Of a stretch of DNA of 64,000 bases, positions 52,057 through 60,819 are shown one piece after another (the first letter of the stretch is position 1; the number at the start of each line of letters is the position of its first letter). The notes under the pieces were generated by a model. The model did not search any database, was not told the origin of the DNA, and saw nothing but the letters and a program-made list of their open reading frames with translations. A program made the translations under genes and the position numbers. Origin of the DNA: Alphaproteobacteria bacterium (GTDB lineage Bacteria > Pseudomonadota > Alphaproteobacteria > Bin95); NCBI GenBank assembly GCA_020638555.1, contig JACKII010000002.1, forward strand, positions 186,001 to 250,000, read 5' to 3'.

Positions 52057-52089
52057 GCCTCTCCCCATCATGGCCAGCCGGGGTCGGTC

Positions 52090-52506
52090 GTGACCATGTC
52101 CGCTCCGAACGGGGTCGCTGCCGCGCTGCTGGCCGCAAACGAAGCCTTCTATGACGCGTTCGACAGCGGCGACATCGACGCGATGGCGGCGCTTTGGGCC
52201 GCGTCCCATCCGGTCGCCTGCCTGCATCCCGGGGCCGCGCCGATCATGGGGCGGGACGCGGTGCTCGCCAGTTGGCGCAGCATTCTTTCGGCTTCGACCC
52301 GGCCCGCAATCCAGTGCCTGCAACCGCAGGCGCTGGTGTTCGACGAAGCCGGACTGGTGGTCTGCGTCGAGGCGCTGGCGACCGGCCGCCTGATGGCCAG
52401 CAATCTGTTCGCGCTCGAACGCGGCGCCTGGCGCATGGTCCATCATCACAGCGGCCCGCTGAATGCGCCGCTGCCCGCCACCCCCGACGAACAGCGGACT
52501 TCCTAG
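52090..52506 (+). CDS. NTF2-like (SnoaL/DUF4440-type) protein
   Basis: A 138-residue protein of the NTF2-like superfamily. AALLAANEAFYDAFDSGDIDAMAALWAASHPVACLHPGAAPIMGRDAVLASWRSIL is the typical N-terminal half, followed by beta strands ending WRMVHHHSGPLNAPL. Members are small enzymes or ligand-binding proteins, and nothing shows which. It starts at GTG 52090 or ATG 52096. It lies 33 bases downstream of cca and is convergent with the flippase gene. Confidence 0.8.
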   Translation: MTMSAPNGVAAALLAANEAFYDAFDSGDIDAMAALWAASHPVACLHPGAAPIMGRDAVLASWRSILSASTRPAIQCLQPQALVFDEAGLVVCVEALATGRLMASNLFALERGAWRMVHHHSGPLNAPLPATPDEQRTS

Positions 52507-52512
52507 AGGTTC

Positions 52513-52531
52513 GGCCCCGGACTGCGGGGCC
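52513..52531. terminator. Hairpin between convergent NTF2-like and flippase genes
   Basis: GGCCCCG (52513-52519) pairs perfectly with CGGGGCC (52525-52531) around a five-base loop, between the two convergent stops. Flanking CCTAG at 52502 and CCTAGG at 52534 could extend it. There is no T-tract, so it is only a candidate bidirectional terminator. Confidence 0.45.
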
Positions 52532-52534
52532 GGC

Positions 52535-54109
52535 CTAGGCCTCGCGCAGATAGGGCAGCAGTTTCCGGATGGGGCGGGCGATACGGCGGGGCAGCAGCCC
52601 GACCAGATAGCGCTGGTCCGAGCGCGGCACGGCGATCAGCAGCACCGCCAGCGCCACCGGGCTGTAGGTCACGCAACCGAAGACGAACAATTCCAGCAGG
52701 TTCATGCCCGGCATTTGCTGGAGCAGCAGCCATACCGGCACCTGCAATGCGAGGCTGATGCCCATGATCCGTCCGATCTGGCCCAGATAGTGCCAGAGCG
52801 GAATCTCCAACTCGTTGCAGACATTGCGGGGTTTCAACAGGATCGCCACGGCCGCAACGGGCAGGGCGACGCCGAAGGCCACGCCGTTGATGCCAAACGG
52901 TATCGCCAGGGCGCAGGCCAGGGCGATAGTGGCGAGGGCGACGCCGAAGTCGAAATGGGCGAACCGGCGATGCTTTCCCAGCGCCGTCATCAACTGCAGC
53001 GCCGGGATCTGCGTGAGTTCGACCATCCACGCCACCATCAGGATCGCCAGCGGCCAATACGCGGCCCCATAGTCGCGTCCGATCCAGGCCAGGACGAAAT
53101 CATGGCCGGCAACAAGCAGGCCGCCGCCGATAATGGACACGCCGAACGTCACGACGCGCGTGACCGTATAGAAACGCTGGCGCAGCAGGTTGGAATGGCC
53201 GGTCTGGGTGGCGATGGTGGTGAAGGCCGGCATGGCGAGGAAAATGCCCAGGCGGATCATGCGTTCCAGCCGGCTGACGACATTCAGGCCGATGGAGTAG
53301 ATCGCCGTCGCCTGTACGCCGATCAGAGTCGATACGACGATGACGCTGGAATGCATCAGCGAGAATTTGGAAATGTTGGTCAGGAACACGAACCGTCCGA
53401 ACTGCAACAATTCCTTGAAACATATCCAGGACACCAACGCCCATTCGTACCGCAATTCGGGAAACACCCGCCGTTGCAAATGCCAGACCGCCAGGCGATA
53501 GACGGTGTCGGTCGTGAAGGCGATGGTCGCAAGGCCGACAATGCCGTAGCCGGAACGCAGCGCCCAGTAGGATATGCCGACGCGTGCGGTCGCCCGTGTC
53601 AGCAACAGCAGGCTGCTCAGGTCCTGGCGCAAGGCCGCGGACAGGCTTCCCTCCAGGACATAGGTGGGGAAGGCTAGGGCTCCCGTGAGGCCGATCAGCA
53701 GTACGGTCCAGGACAGCGTTTCCCGCTCCTGCGGGTCGGCAATGGTGCGGTCGAGCACGATCAGTGTGCCGCAAACGACCAAAAGTGTGACGGCAGTCAA
53801 CACCAGAAATGCCGTAATCGCGGTAGAGAACACGCGACGAGCGCCGGTGCTGTCGCCATCCGCCCGGAACTTGGAGAGAAAGCGGACGACGGTTTGCGAC
53901 ATCCCGAAGTCGAGGGCCTGATATTGCGTTACCACCGAGCCGATCAGCATCCAGATGCCGAACCAGTAATTGCCCAGTTCGCTTACGGCTATCGGAAAAA
54001 TGGCCAGTGTTCCGATGGCGCTGACGAAGATTGCCAGCATTCGCATTCCTGCGCCACGCAGCACCAGCAGACCGACACGGGTTTGCTTGGGCAGGTCACT
54101 CTGGGACAT
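52535..54109 (-). CDS. Polysaccharide flippase-like membrane protein (MATE/Wzx superfamily)
   Basis: A 524-residue polytopic protein with about 12-14 hydrophobic segments. The opening RVGLLVLRGAGMRMLAIFVSAIGTLAIFPIAVSELGNYWFGIWMLIGSVVTQYQALDFGMSQTVVRFLSK has the form of Wzx/RfbX-type flippases, with the acidic and basic pattern in early loops. It would move lipid-linked oligosaccharide across the inner membrane. It is divergent from the export lipoprotein gene and so shares its upstream region with the exopolysaccharide operon, supporting a joint role. Confidence 0.85.
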   Translation of the reverse strand: MSQSDLPKQTRVGLLVLRGAGMRMLAIFVSAIGTLAIFPIAVSELGNYWFGIWMLIGSVVTQYQALDFGMSQTVVRFLSKFRADGDSTGARRVFSTAITAFLVLTAVTLLVVCGTLIVLDRTIADPQERETLSWTVLLIGLTGALAFPTYVLEGSLSAALRQDLSSLLLLTRATARVGISYWALRSGYGIVGLATIAFTTDTVYRLAVWHLQRRVFPELRYEWALVSWICFKELLQFGRFVFLTNISKFSLMHSSVIVVSTLIGVQATAIYSIGLNVVSRLERMIRLGIFLAMPAFTTIATQTGHSNLLRQRFYTVTRVVTFGVSIIGGGLLVAGHDFVLAWIGRDYGAAYWPLAILMVAWMVELTQIPALQLMTALGKHRRFAHFDFGVALATIALACALAIPFGINGVAFGVALPVAAVAILLKPRNVCNELEIPLWHYLGQIGRIMGISLALQVPVWLLLQQMPGMNLLELFVFGCVTYSPVALAVLLIAVPRSDQRYLVGLLPRRIARPIRKLLPYLREA

Positions 54110-54482
54110 GGATGGTCAGCTTTCCGAGGCAGGCGGCAACGGGGGGAAGTCGGTCAGAGTCTCTTACGCCGCAGTGCGCGCAAAAACGACGGGCTATGCG
54201 CGCGCAGGTGGTGGACTGCCTGCCTGCGGCGAGGCGCCTTTGACAGGTGGTGGCCATTTGCGGGGTACTGTGTTAGGCGATTGCGGGTGGCAAGGCGATG
54301 CCTTTTGGTTCATGTACACAATTCCTGCGATATGTCTTCGGTGTCGCGATGTGCCAAAGGTTGCGAAGAATGAATGGTAAACGATTGACGTTTAGTATAA
54401 AGATATGCCGTAGAGAACGGTATGGGGTGAGTGAATTTCGGGCGACCCCACCGTTGGCGAGAGACGCGGGAAAAGGCGACGG
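54110..54482. promoter_or_regulatory. Divergent regulatory region of the exopolysaccharide cluster
   Basis: This 373-base gap separates the flippase gene from the export lipoprotein gene. The stretch 54290-54430 is notably AT-richer than the rest. TTGACG (54385-54390) and TATAAAGATAT (54396-54406) are both present but too close for one promoter. A TGTACA lies at about 54314. No convincing gene is seen, although a few short frames are open. Confidence 0.45.
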
Positions 54483-55106
54483 ATGATGAAGGTGCATCTG
54501 GGTTTTCGATTGGTTGTGGCGGCCATGGCGGTCCTGTCGATTGCGGCGTGCAGCCAAACGCAACGAACCACGACGGCAGGGGTGCCGGCTGCGGTTGCGC
54601 CGGCGGACTATGTCATTGGGCCGCTGGATCAGGTGCAGGTCTTTGTCTGGCGCGCGCCGGACGTCTCCGTCACCGTGCCGGTGCGGCCGGACGGCAAGAT
54701 CTCGACGCCGCTGGTCGAGGATATGCAGGCGGCCGGCAAGACGCCGACCCAGTTGGCCCGCGACCTGGAAGGCGCCTTGCGCACCTATATCCAGGATCCG
54801 GTGGTGACGGTCATCGTGCAGTCCTTCGTCGGCCCGTTCGACCAGCAGGTCCGGGTCGTCGGCGCGACGGAGCAGCCGGTCGCCGTGCCCTATCGCTCGC
54901 GGATGACCGTGCTGGATGTGATGGTGGCCGTGGGCGGGTTGACCGAATTCGCCGATGGCAACAATGCCATCCTGTTCCGCCGCGCCGGCGGGAAGGAGGA
55001 GTCGATCCCGGTTCGTCTGGATGATCTGCTGAAGGACGGCGATATCAGCGCCAACCAGCCAGTCGCGCCGGGAGACGTGATTTTGATACCGGAAAGCTGG
55101 CTGTAA
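54483..55106 (+). CDS. XrtA/PEP-CTERM-type exopolysaccharide export lipoprotein (Wza/EpsE-like)
   Basis: A 207-residue outer-membrane polysaccharide export protein. The signal helix ends in a lipobox IAAC with Cys23. The poly-export domain begins YVIGPLDQVQVFVWRAPDVSVTVPVRPDGKISTPLVEDMQAAGKT, and a SLBB-like domain with VRVVGATEQPVAVPYRSRMTVLDVMVAVGGLTEFADGNNA follows. It closes PGDVILIPESWL. It should form the outer-membrane channel for the polysaccharide. It is the first gene of the plus-strand operon, with ATG 54483 or 54486. Confidence 0.9.
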   Translation: MMKVHLGFRLVVAAMAVLSIAACSQTQRTTTAGVPAAVAPADYVIGPLDQVQVFVWRAPDVSVTVPVRPDGKISTPLVEDMQAAGKTPTQLARDLEGALRTYIQDPVVTVIVQSFVGPFDQQVRVVGATEQPVAVPYRSRMTVLDVMVAVGGLTEFADGNNAILFRRAGGKEESIPVRLDDLLKDGDISANQPVAPGDVILIPESWL

Positions 55107-55157
55107 TTCCCGCTTTTGGCCACGGTCTTAAGCTTTCTGTGAGGAGAGCCCTGCGGT

Positions 55158-56753
55158 ATGGGATCGACGACTGAGCTTCGCGCTCTCGTATTGTATTATT
55201 TGCACGGCCTGCTGGCGCGCCGTTGGACGATCCTGATCGTTGCCTGGATCGTTTGCGTCGCGGGATGGTTTGTGGTGGCCATGCTGCCGAACGTCTACAC
55301 CTCGTCCGCCCGGATCTTTGTCGATACGCAAAGCCTGTTGCGCCCGTTGATGAAGGATCTGGCGGTCCAGCCGGATGTCGAACGCCAGGTCGATATGATG
55401 CGGCGCACGCTGCTGACCCGGCCCAATGTCGAGCAGATCGTGCGCAAGAGCGACCTCGACCTGACGGTGGCGACGCCGCTGGAACTGGATCGGTTGATCG
55501 ACCGCCTTGCGAGGAACATCAATATCAAGGTCGAAGGGCCCAATCTCTTCCGGATCGAGTACAGCACCCGGACGCCGCAGCTGGCCCAGCGCGTCGTCGA
55601 CACGACGTTGCAGATCTTCGTGGATATGAATCTGGGTGATGCGCAACAGGATATGGAATCGGCGCGCCGTTTCATCGACGAGCAGATCGCCGAGTACGAG
55701 AAGAAGCTGCGCAACTCGGAATTGCAGGTTGCGGAATTCAAGCGGTCGCACTCCGACCAGTTGAGCAACACCGAGCGGTTGCAGCGCGAACTCGACCGGG
55801 CGGAGCAGGAGATGAGCAACCTGCAATCGAGCCTGCAGTCCTCCACCTGGCAAATGGATCAGTTGCAGGTCCAGTTGTCGGGCACGCCGCAATATTCCGA
55901 GACGACCACGACGGCCGGCGGATCGCCCAGGGGGCAATTGCAGGCCCAGCTCGCACAGCAGAAAGCGGAGCTGGCGCGGTTGCAAGCGCAATACACCGAC
56001 CGGCATCCGGATGTGATCGCGCAGCGCAATCTGGTGGCGCATACCGAACAATTGCTAAGCACCGCGTCCGGCGGATCGGTCAGTCGCATCAAGACCCAGA
56101 ACCAAGCCTGGGGGCAGATCAAGGCGCAGGAGGAGCAGGTGACCCTGGCGATCAAGAGCATCAACGCTCGGATCGCCCAGCAGCAAAAGGTGATCGACGA
56201 CCTGGTCCGGCGGGTCGGCCAAACGCCGGAGGCGGAGGCCGAACTGGTGCACCTGACCCGCGACCACGATGTGCTGTTGCGCCAGTACCAGCTTCTGATC
56301 GAGCGGCGCGAGTCGGCGCGGATGGCCGAGCGCATGGGCGCGGAGGCCGACAACGTCAAATTCCGCATTATCGATCCGCCGGTGGAGCCGACGGAGCCGA
56401 GTGGGCCGCCGCGCGTGCTGTTGATGGCTGCGGTCCTGTTGCTGGGGCTGGGGCTCGGCGGGGCCATCGCGTTCCTGCGCATTCTGCTGGTGGATGCCTT
56501 CGTGAACGCCAAGCAGTTGACGGAGACGTTGGGGCTGCCGGTCATCGGCACGCTGTCGGTGGCGCGAACCGCCATGGACGGGCCCCGGCGCGTGCTGGAG
56601 GTGACGTTGGCAGTCGCGGTCGTCGCGAGCCTGTTCTTGAGCTTCGGCGGGCTGAGTTATCTCTATACCGCCAATCCCGGCCAACCGGCGTTGCAGGGCG
56701 CCGTCAAAAATGCGGCTCAAGCCGTGATGCGGCGCTTTGGTCCGTCGCAATGA
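55158..56753 (+). CDS. XrtA-system polysaccharide chain-length determinant (Wzz/GumC-like)
   Basis: A 531-residue polysaccharide co-polymerase. A transmembrane helix at about 25-43 follows the N-terminus, then the Wzz domain (YTSSARIFVDTQSLLRPLMKDLAVQPDVERQVDMMRRTLLTRPNVE). A long Gln/Glu-rich coiled coil lies at about 165-410, with the GumC-type ARLQAQYTDRHPDVIAQRN. Two C-terminal helices flank IDPPVEPTEPSGPPR and IGTL. No kinase domain is fused; the kinase is the next gene. GAGGAGAG precedes the ATG with good spacing. Confidence 0.9.
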   Translation: MGSTTELRALVLYYLHGLLARRWTILIVAWIVCVAGWFVVAMLPNVYTSSARIFVDTQSLLRPLMKDLAVQPDVERQVDMMRRTLLTRPNVEQIVRKSDLDLTVATPLELDRLIDRLARNINIKVEGPNLFRIEYSTRTPQLAQRVVDTTLQIFVDMNLGDAQQDMESARRFIDEQIAEYEKKLRNSELQVAEFKRSHSDQLSNTERLQRELDRAEQEMSNLQSSLQSSTWQMDQLQVQLSGTPQYSETTTTAGGSPRGQLQAQLAQQKAELARLQAQYTDRHPDVIAQRNLVAHTEQLLSTASGGSVSRIKTQNQAWGQIKAQEEQVTLAIKSINARIAQQQKVIDDLVRRVGQTPEAEAELVHLTRDHDVLLRQYQLLIERRESARMAERMGAEADNVKFRIIDPPVEPTEPSGPPRVLLMAAVLLLGLGLGGAIAFLRILLVDAFVNAKQLTETLGLPVIGTLSVARTAMDGPRRVLEVTLAVAVVASLFLSFGGLSYLYTANPGQPALQGAVKNAAQAVMRRFGPSQ

Positions 56754-56788
56754 TCAAATGACGGCCCCGACCTGAGGATTCGACGACC

Positions 56789-57892
56789 ATGAGCCTGATC
56801 GAGAAGGCCGCCGAACGGTTCGAAAAGGAGCGCAGCGCACGGGCGCGCGGGCGGACGCCAACGCCGCATCCCGGCGCAGCCACTGTCCCGACCGGCGACG
56901 CATCCGCGGATGCGATGGCGACGGGCGGTGTGACCGACGTGCCGCCGGTCGCACCGCCGGTCGCGTCCGCACCGACGCCCACACCGACACCCGCACCGAC
57001 GCCATCCGCCGGGGACGCCGGCGATGCGCCGCTGCCCCGCGGTCCGGTTGCGGAAAGTGCGGCCCGCCCCGCGTCGGGTTTTCCGGCGAGGCACAGCGAA
57101 GCCTCCGTCTCGCAGACCTTTCGGATCAATTTCAAGCAGATGGAAAAGCACGGCTTCGTCAGCCGTCCGTTTGGACGGGAGCGGCTGGCGAAGGATTTGC
57201 GCCTGATGAAGCACCGGTTGATGAACCGGATGAATTTTTTCAGCCTGGACGCGCATCGCAGCACGGGGCGCCAGCAGAACGTCATCATGGTGACCTCTTC
57301 GCTGGCGAGCGAGGGCAAGACCTTCACCGCGGCCAATCTTGCCATGTCCCTGGCGCTGGAAGACCGGGTCAGCGTGCTGCTGGTGGATGCCGACGTCATC
57401 CGCCCCTCGGTCCAGTCCATTTTCGGGCTGACCATGCGCGAAGGCCTGACGGACTATCTGCGCATGCGCGAGACCGACCTCTCGCCGTATCTGTGGCGGG
57501 CGGAAAATGCGCCCTTGTCGCTTCTTCTGGCGGGCAGCCCGGTGCAGGCGCCGCGGGAATTGTTCCGCAGCGATGAGATGTCCCGCTTCATTTTCGATGT
57601 CTCCAACCGCTATCGCGACCGATTGGTGATTTTCGACACGCCGCCCTTGCTGGTCACCGCGGAAGCGCCGGTGCTGTCCAATCACGCCGACCAGATCGTG
57701 ATGGTGGTCCAGGCCGGCCGGACCCCTCAGACGACGGTGGAAGGGGCGCTGGAGTTGCTCCCGGCACACGACAATGTCAGCCTGGTGTTGAACCGGTGCA
57801 ACGAATCCGAGCGCATGACCACACCGGATTACTACGGTTACGGGTATTATCAGGTGTCGGCCGAAATCGAAGACGCTAGGCCTCAGTCGTGA
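56789..57892 (+). CDS. XrtA-associated tyrosine autokinase (BY-kinase)
   Basis: A 367-residue bacterial tyrosine kinase working with the chain-length determinant. It opens MSLIEKAAERFEKER, the signature of the XrtA-associated group. A low-complexity Pro/Ala/Thr linker fills residues about 22-100. The kinase core has Walker A SLASEGKT (171-178) and Walker A' VLLVDADVIRPS (197-202), and RLVIFDTPPLLVTAEAP as Walker B. A C-terminal tyrosine cluster, Tyr348, 349, 351, 353 and 354, is the likely autophosphorylation site. Its stop overlaps the next GTG. Confidence 0.9.
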   Translation: MSLIEKAAERFEKERSARARGRTPTPHPGAATVPTGDASADAMATGGVTDVPPVAPPVASAPTPTPTPAPTPSAGDAGDAPLPRGPVAESAARPASGFPARHSEASVSQTFRINFKQMEKHGFVSRPFGRERLAKDLRLMKHRLMNRMNFFSLDAHRSTGRQQNVIMVTSSLASEGKTFTAANLAMSLALEDRVSVLLVDADVIRPSVQSIFGLTMREGLTDYLRMRETDLSPYLWRAENAPLSLLLAGSPVQAPRELFRSDEMSRFIFDVSNRYRDRLVIFDTPPLLVTAEAPVLSNHADQIVMVVQAGRTPQTTVEGALELLPAHDNVSLVLNRCNESERMTTPDYYGYGYYQVSAEIEDARPQS

Positions 57893-59367
57893 CAGTCGAC
57901 AACCGACATCGATTGTCCGCGCTCCGGGCCAGCCGCTATCCGGTGTCGGTGGCGGCCATGGCGGTTTCGCTCCTGGCCACCGCGCCGGCATGGGCGGTCG
58001 ACTGGCAATTCAATCCGTATGTCAGCGAACAATTGTCGGTTTCGAACACGAGCGGACAGGGCGGCGGCTCCGGTTCCGACAATGGCGACGGTTTGGCGGC
58101 CCGTACCACGGTCGGCACCAATACCCGGGCGACCGGTCGCCGTCTGAAGCTGACCGCGGACGCCGCGTTGGCGATGGTCAATCGCACGGACGGGCGCACG
58201 GTCGACCTGGAGCAGAACCTGCACGGGCTGTCGACCCTGGAACTGGTTCCGAACCGGTTCCTGGTGGACGCGAATCTCTCGTCGACGCGAGAATTGGTTT
58301 CCACCACCAGCCCGGTCAGCGGCGCCGGTGCGGGCACCGACAACAACAACCGGACCAGCGTCACGTCCGTCAGCATCAGCCCGTACTGGCAGCAGCGCTA
58401 CGGCCGCTGGGCGCAAAGCCTGGCCCGTTATCGCCACACCGAGGTGATCGGCAGCGGTGGCGACAGCAACGATTCCCGCAATGACAGCGTCGAACTGCAA
58501 CTGGTGGCCGGCCACAAGCTTCAGCCCTGGCGGCCTGCGCTCACGGGCGAGTGGACGAATATCGACGAGCGCGGATCGGCCGGGTCGACCCCCAACGACC
58601 TGACGCGCTACTCCCTCGCGTTTTCCAACCAGCTTGGCCTGTCGCGCCGCTATTCGCTGACGGGGTCCATCGGTTACGACAATGTGGACGCGCCGACGCA
58701 GACCCGCGATCTGAGCGGCATCAGCTGGAGCATTGGCGCCATCGGCCGGCCGGGACCGCGGTCGTCGTTCGATTTGTCCTTCGGACAGCGGTATGGCGAG
58801 TGGGCGGTCAACGGCACGGCCTCCTATGCCCTGACCAGCCATTTGAGCATGCGTCTGTCGGCGAAGCAGAGTCTGGGCACCGGCCTGCAGGATTTCGTGA
58901 ACGACAGCAACCTGGTGACCGTCGATCCGATCACGGGCGAGCTGGTGACGCCGGGGGGTACGCCGGTGGGCTTTCTCGACCGGGGCATCGACAACCAGAT
59001 TTCCGTGAGCCAGTCGGTGGAGACGTCGCTGATCGGCGATTACGGGCGCAACCGGATCACCGTATCCAGCTATGTCGAACGGCGGAATTTCGATGTCGGC
59101 AACGAGGACCTCGTCCGGGTGCGCGGCGTGGTGACCCGCCGGCTCAGTCCGGACCTTTCGGCGACCTTGGCCTCCTTCTACCGCTACACCAAGCCCACCA
59201 TCGAAGCGACGAGCCACACCGTCAACGCCCGCTTCGATCTCAACTACCGCCTGGGCCGCCGAACGACCGTGTTCGCCGGCTATTCCTATACCACCCGCCG
59301 GTCTTCGGACACGACGCTTGAGTACGACGAGCATGTCGCCAGTGTCGGCGGCAGGATATCGTTCTGA
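57889..59367 (+). CDS. PEP-CTERM-locus outer-membrane beta-barrel protein (TIGR03016-like)
   Basis: A 492-residue exported protein. The signal peptide ends near TAPAWA (residue 36). The mature chain is full of alternating beta strands with Gly/Asn/Ser turns (VNGTASYALTSHLSMRLSAKQSLG, NRITVSSYVERRNF) and ends in GRISF with the terminal Phe typical of barrels. Proteins of this type sit in XrtA loci and are thought to help polysaccharide export or anchoring. The start is GTG 57889, overlapping the kinase stop as GTGA. Two bases separate its stop from the ATPase ATG. Confidence 0.85.
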   Translation: MTVDNRHRLSALRASRYPVSVAAMAVSLLATAPAWAVDWQFNPYVSEQLSVSNTSGQGGGSGSDNGDGLAARTTVGTNTRATGRRLKLTADAALAMVNRTDGRTVDLEQNLHGLSTLELVPNRFLVDANLSSTRELVSTTSPVSGAGAGTDNNNRTSVTSVSISPYWQQRYGRWAQSLARYRHTEVIGSGGDSNDSRNDSVELQLVAGHKLQPWRPALTGEWTNIDERGSAGSTPNDLTRYSLAFSNQLGLSRRYSLTGSIGYDNVDAPTQTRDLSGISWSIGAIGRPGPRSSFDLSFGQRYGEWAVNGTASYALTSHLSMRLSAKQSLGTGLQDFVNDSNLVTVDPITGELVTPGGTPVGFLDRGIDNQISVSQSVETSLIGDYGRNRITVSSYVERRNFDVGNEDLVRVRGVVTRRLSPDLSATLASFYRYTKPTIEATSHTVNARFDLNYRLGRRTTVFAGYSYTTRRSSDTTLEYDEHVASVGGRISF

Positions 59368-59369
59368 TC

Positions 59370-60749
59370 ATGATCGAAGAATTCTACGGGTTCTCCGCCC
59401 CGCCCTTCTCCCTCAGCCCCGACGCGCGGTTCTATTACGACAGTCCCGGGCACCGGCAGGCGCTGGCCTATCTGCAATTCGGGCTGCAACAGGGCGAAGG
59501 CTTCATCGTCATCACGGGCGAGATCGGGGCCGGCAAGTCGACCCTGATCAACCGCCTGCTGGGCGAGTTGGACCACAACGCGACCGAGGTCGCCTATATC
59601 ACCACCAGCAATGTCAATCCCGACGACGTGCTGCGCCTGATCTGCAGCCGGTTTCAGCTGACGCCGGACGGTCCCGACAAGGCATCGCTGTTGCGCGCGC
59701 TGGAAGCCTATCTGGTGTATCAGCGCCGCATCGGCCGGCGGGTGCTGGTGATTGTCGACGAGGCGCAGAACCTGCCGAAAGGCACGATCGAGGAGCTGCG
59801 CATGCTCTCGAACACCAGTGTCGACGGCATGTCGGCGATCCAGTGTTTTCTGGTGGGCCAGCCGCAGTTCAAGGCGATCCTGTCCGATCCGGACATGGAG
59901 CAGTTGCGCCAGCGCGTGATCGCCTCCTATCACCTGGACAAGCTGAACCAGACCGAGACCAAGCGCTATATCCAGCACCGCATGCAAGTGGTGGGCTGGA
60001 CGGGGCGGCCGGAATTCACCGACGACGCCGTGGTGGCGATCTTCCGCGCCACCGGCGGTGTGCCGCGGCGCATCAACAATGCGTGCAGCCGGTTGTTGAT
60101 GCACGGCGCCCTCGAAGAACTCGAGGTGATCGATGCCGCCGCCGCCCAGGAAGTCTTGAGCGAGATGGGCACGGAAGTGGCGGAGGCCGCCAGCAGCCAG
60201 GGCACCGGCCTGTCGCTGGACGCCCGGCCCGCAGCGCCGACCGGTTCGCCGGCCCTGGCTCCGCAGGCCGTGGCGGAGTTGGCGGCCCGTCTGCAGTCGG
60301 TGGAGCGGAAGCTGACCGGCATCGAGCGGGCCCAGACCCAGATCGCGAAGCAACTGACCGACCTGCGCGCGCTGGAAGGCCGGGTCGAAGAGCTGGAAGC
60401 CCATGGCGGCGACGGCGGCGGCGCCGTGGCGGATGCCGCGGGCCTGAGCGGCGAGATCGACGCGTGCGCGGGCCGGTTGCAGGCGCTGGATCGGCAGATC
60501 GCCGAAGCGCTGGAAGCGTTGCCGCAAACCGATGCGAATGCCCTTCAGGGCCGCCTCGCCAGCCTGGAAGAGGCGATCCAAAGCCGTCTGCCGGCGAACG
60601 ACGCCGGGCAGGGCGAGCAACTGGCGCAACTGGGTGGCGAGCTGCGCGTGCAGGGCGAAATCTTGCGGGATCTGATGACGGTGGCCATGTCCCTGCTGGG
60701 CCGTCCCGAAGCCGGCGAGGACGAGGCCATCAATCGGATCGCAAACTGA
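59370..60749 (+). CDS. XrtA-associated secretion ATPase (ExeA-like, TIGR03015) with long C-terminal extension
   Basis: A 459-residue AAA ATPase. The opening MIEEFYGFSAPPFSLSPDARFYYDSPGHRQALAYLQFGL is typical of the ExeA-like group, with Walker A GEIGAGKST (50-58) and Walker B VIVDEAQNLP (128-136). After residue about 270 comes an extension of about 190 residues, mostly heptad-like (LAARLQSVERKLTGIERAQTQIAKQLTDLRALEGRVEELEAHGG), which predicts a coiled coil. It may couple ATP hydrolysis to polysaccharide export. The extension is longer than I expect for the family. Confidence 0.88.
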   Translation: MIEEFYGFSAPPFSLSPDARFYYDSPGHRQALAYLQFGLQQGEGFIVITGEIGAGKSTLINRLLGELDHNATEVAYITTSNVNPDDVLRLICSRFQLTPDGPDKASLLRALEAYLVYQRRIGRRVLVIVDEAQNLPKGTIEELRMLSNTSVDGMSAIQCFLVGQPQFKAILSDPDMEQLRQRVIASYHLDKLNQTETKRYIQHRMQVVGWTGRPEFTDDAVVAIFRATGGVPRRINNACSRLLMHGALEELEVIDAAAAQEVLSEMGTEVAEAASSQGTGLSLDARPAAPTGSPALAPQAVAELAARLQSVERKLTGIERAQTQIAKQLTDLRALEGRVEELEAHGGDGGGAVADAAGLSGEIDACAGRLQALDRQIAEALEALPQTDANALQGRLASLEEAIQSRLPANDAGQGEQLAQLGGELRVQGEILRDLMTVAMSLLGRPEAGEDEAINRIAN

Positions 60750-60819
60750 CCGACGCGCGTTCGCGGCCCAGCAAAAGACCGGAGACAAGGTCGGAGGGCG
60801 GCGCGCGGGAGAGCATGGA

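Noticed and set aside
54240..54300. Sigma-54 promoter candidate TGGCAAGGCGATGCC upstream of the export lipoprotein gene
   Set aside because: The GG and GC doublets are separated by nine rather than ten bases, and the rest of the consensus is poor.
54385..54406. A TTGACG with TATAAAGATAT as the promoter of the exopolysaccharide operon
   Set aside because: The spacing between the two hexamers is far below 16-18 bases, so they cannot be one sigma-70 promoter, although one of them may belong to another.
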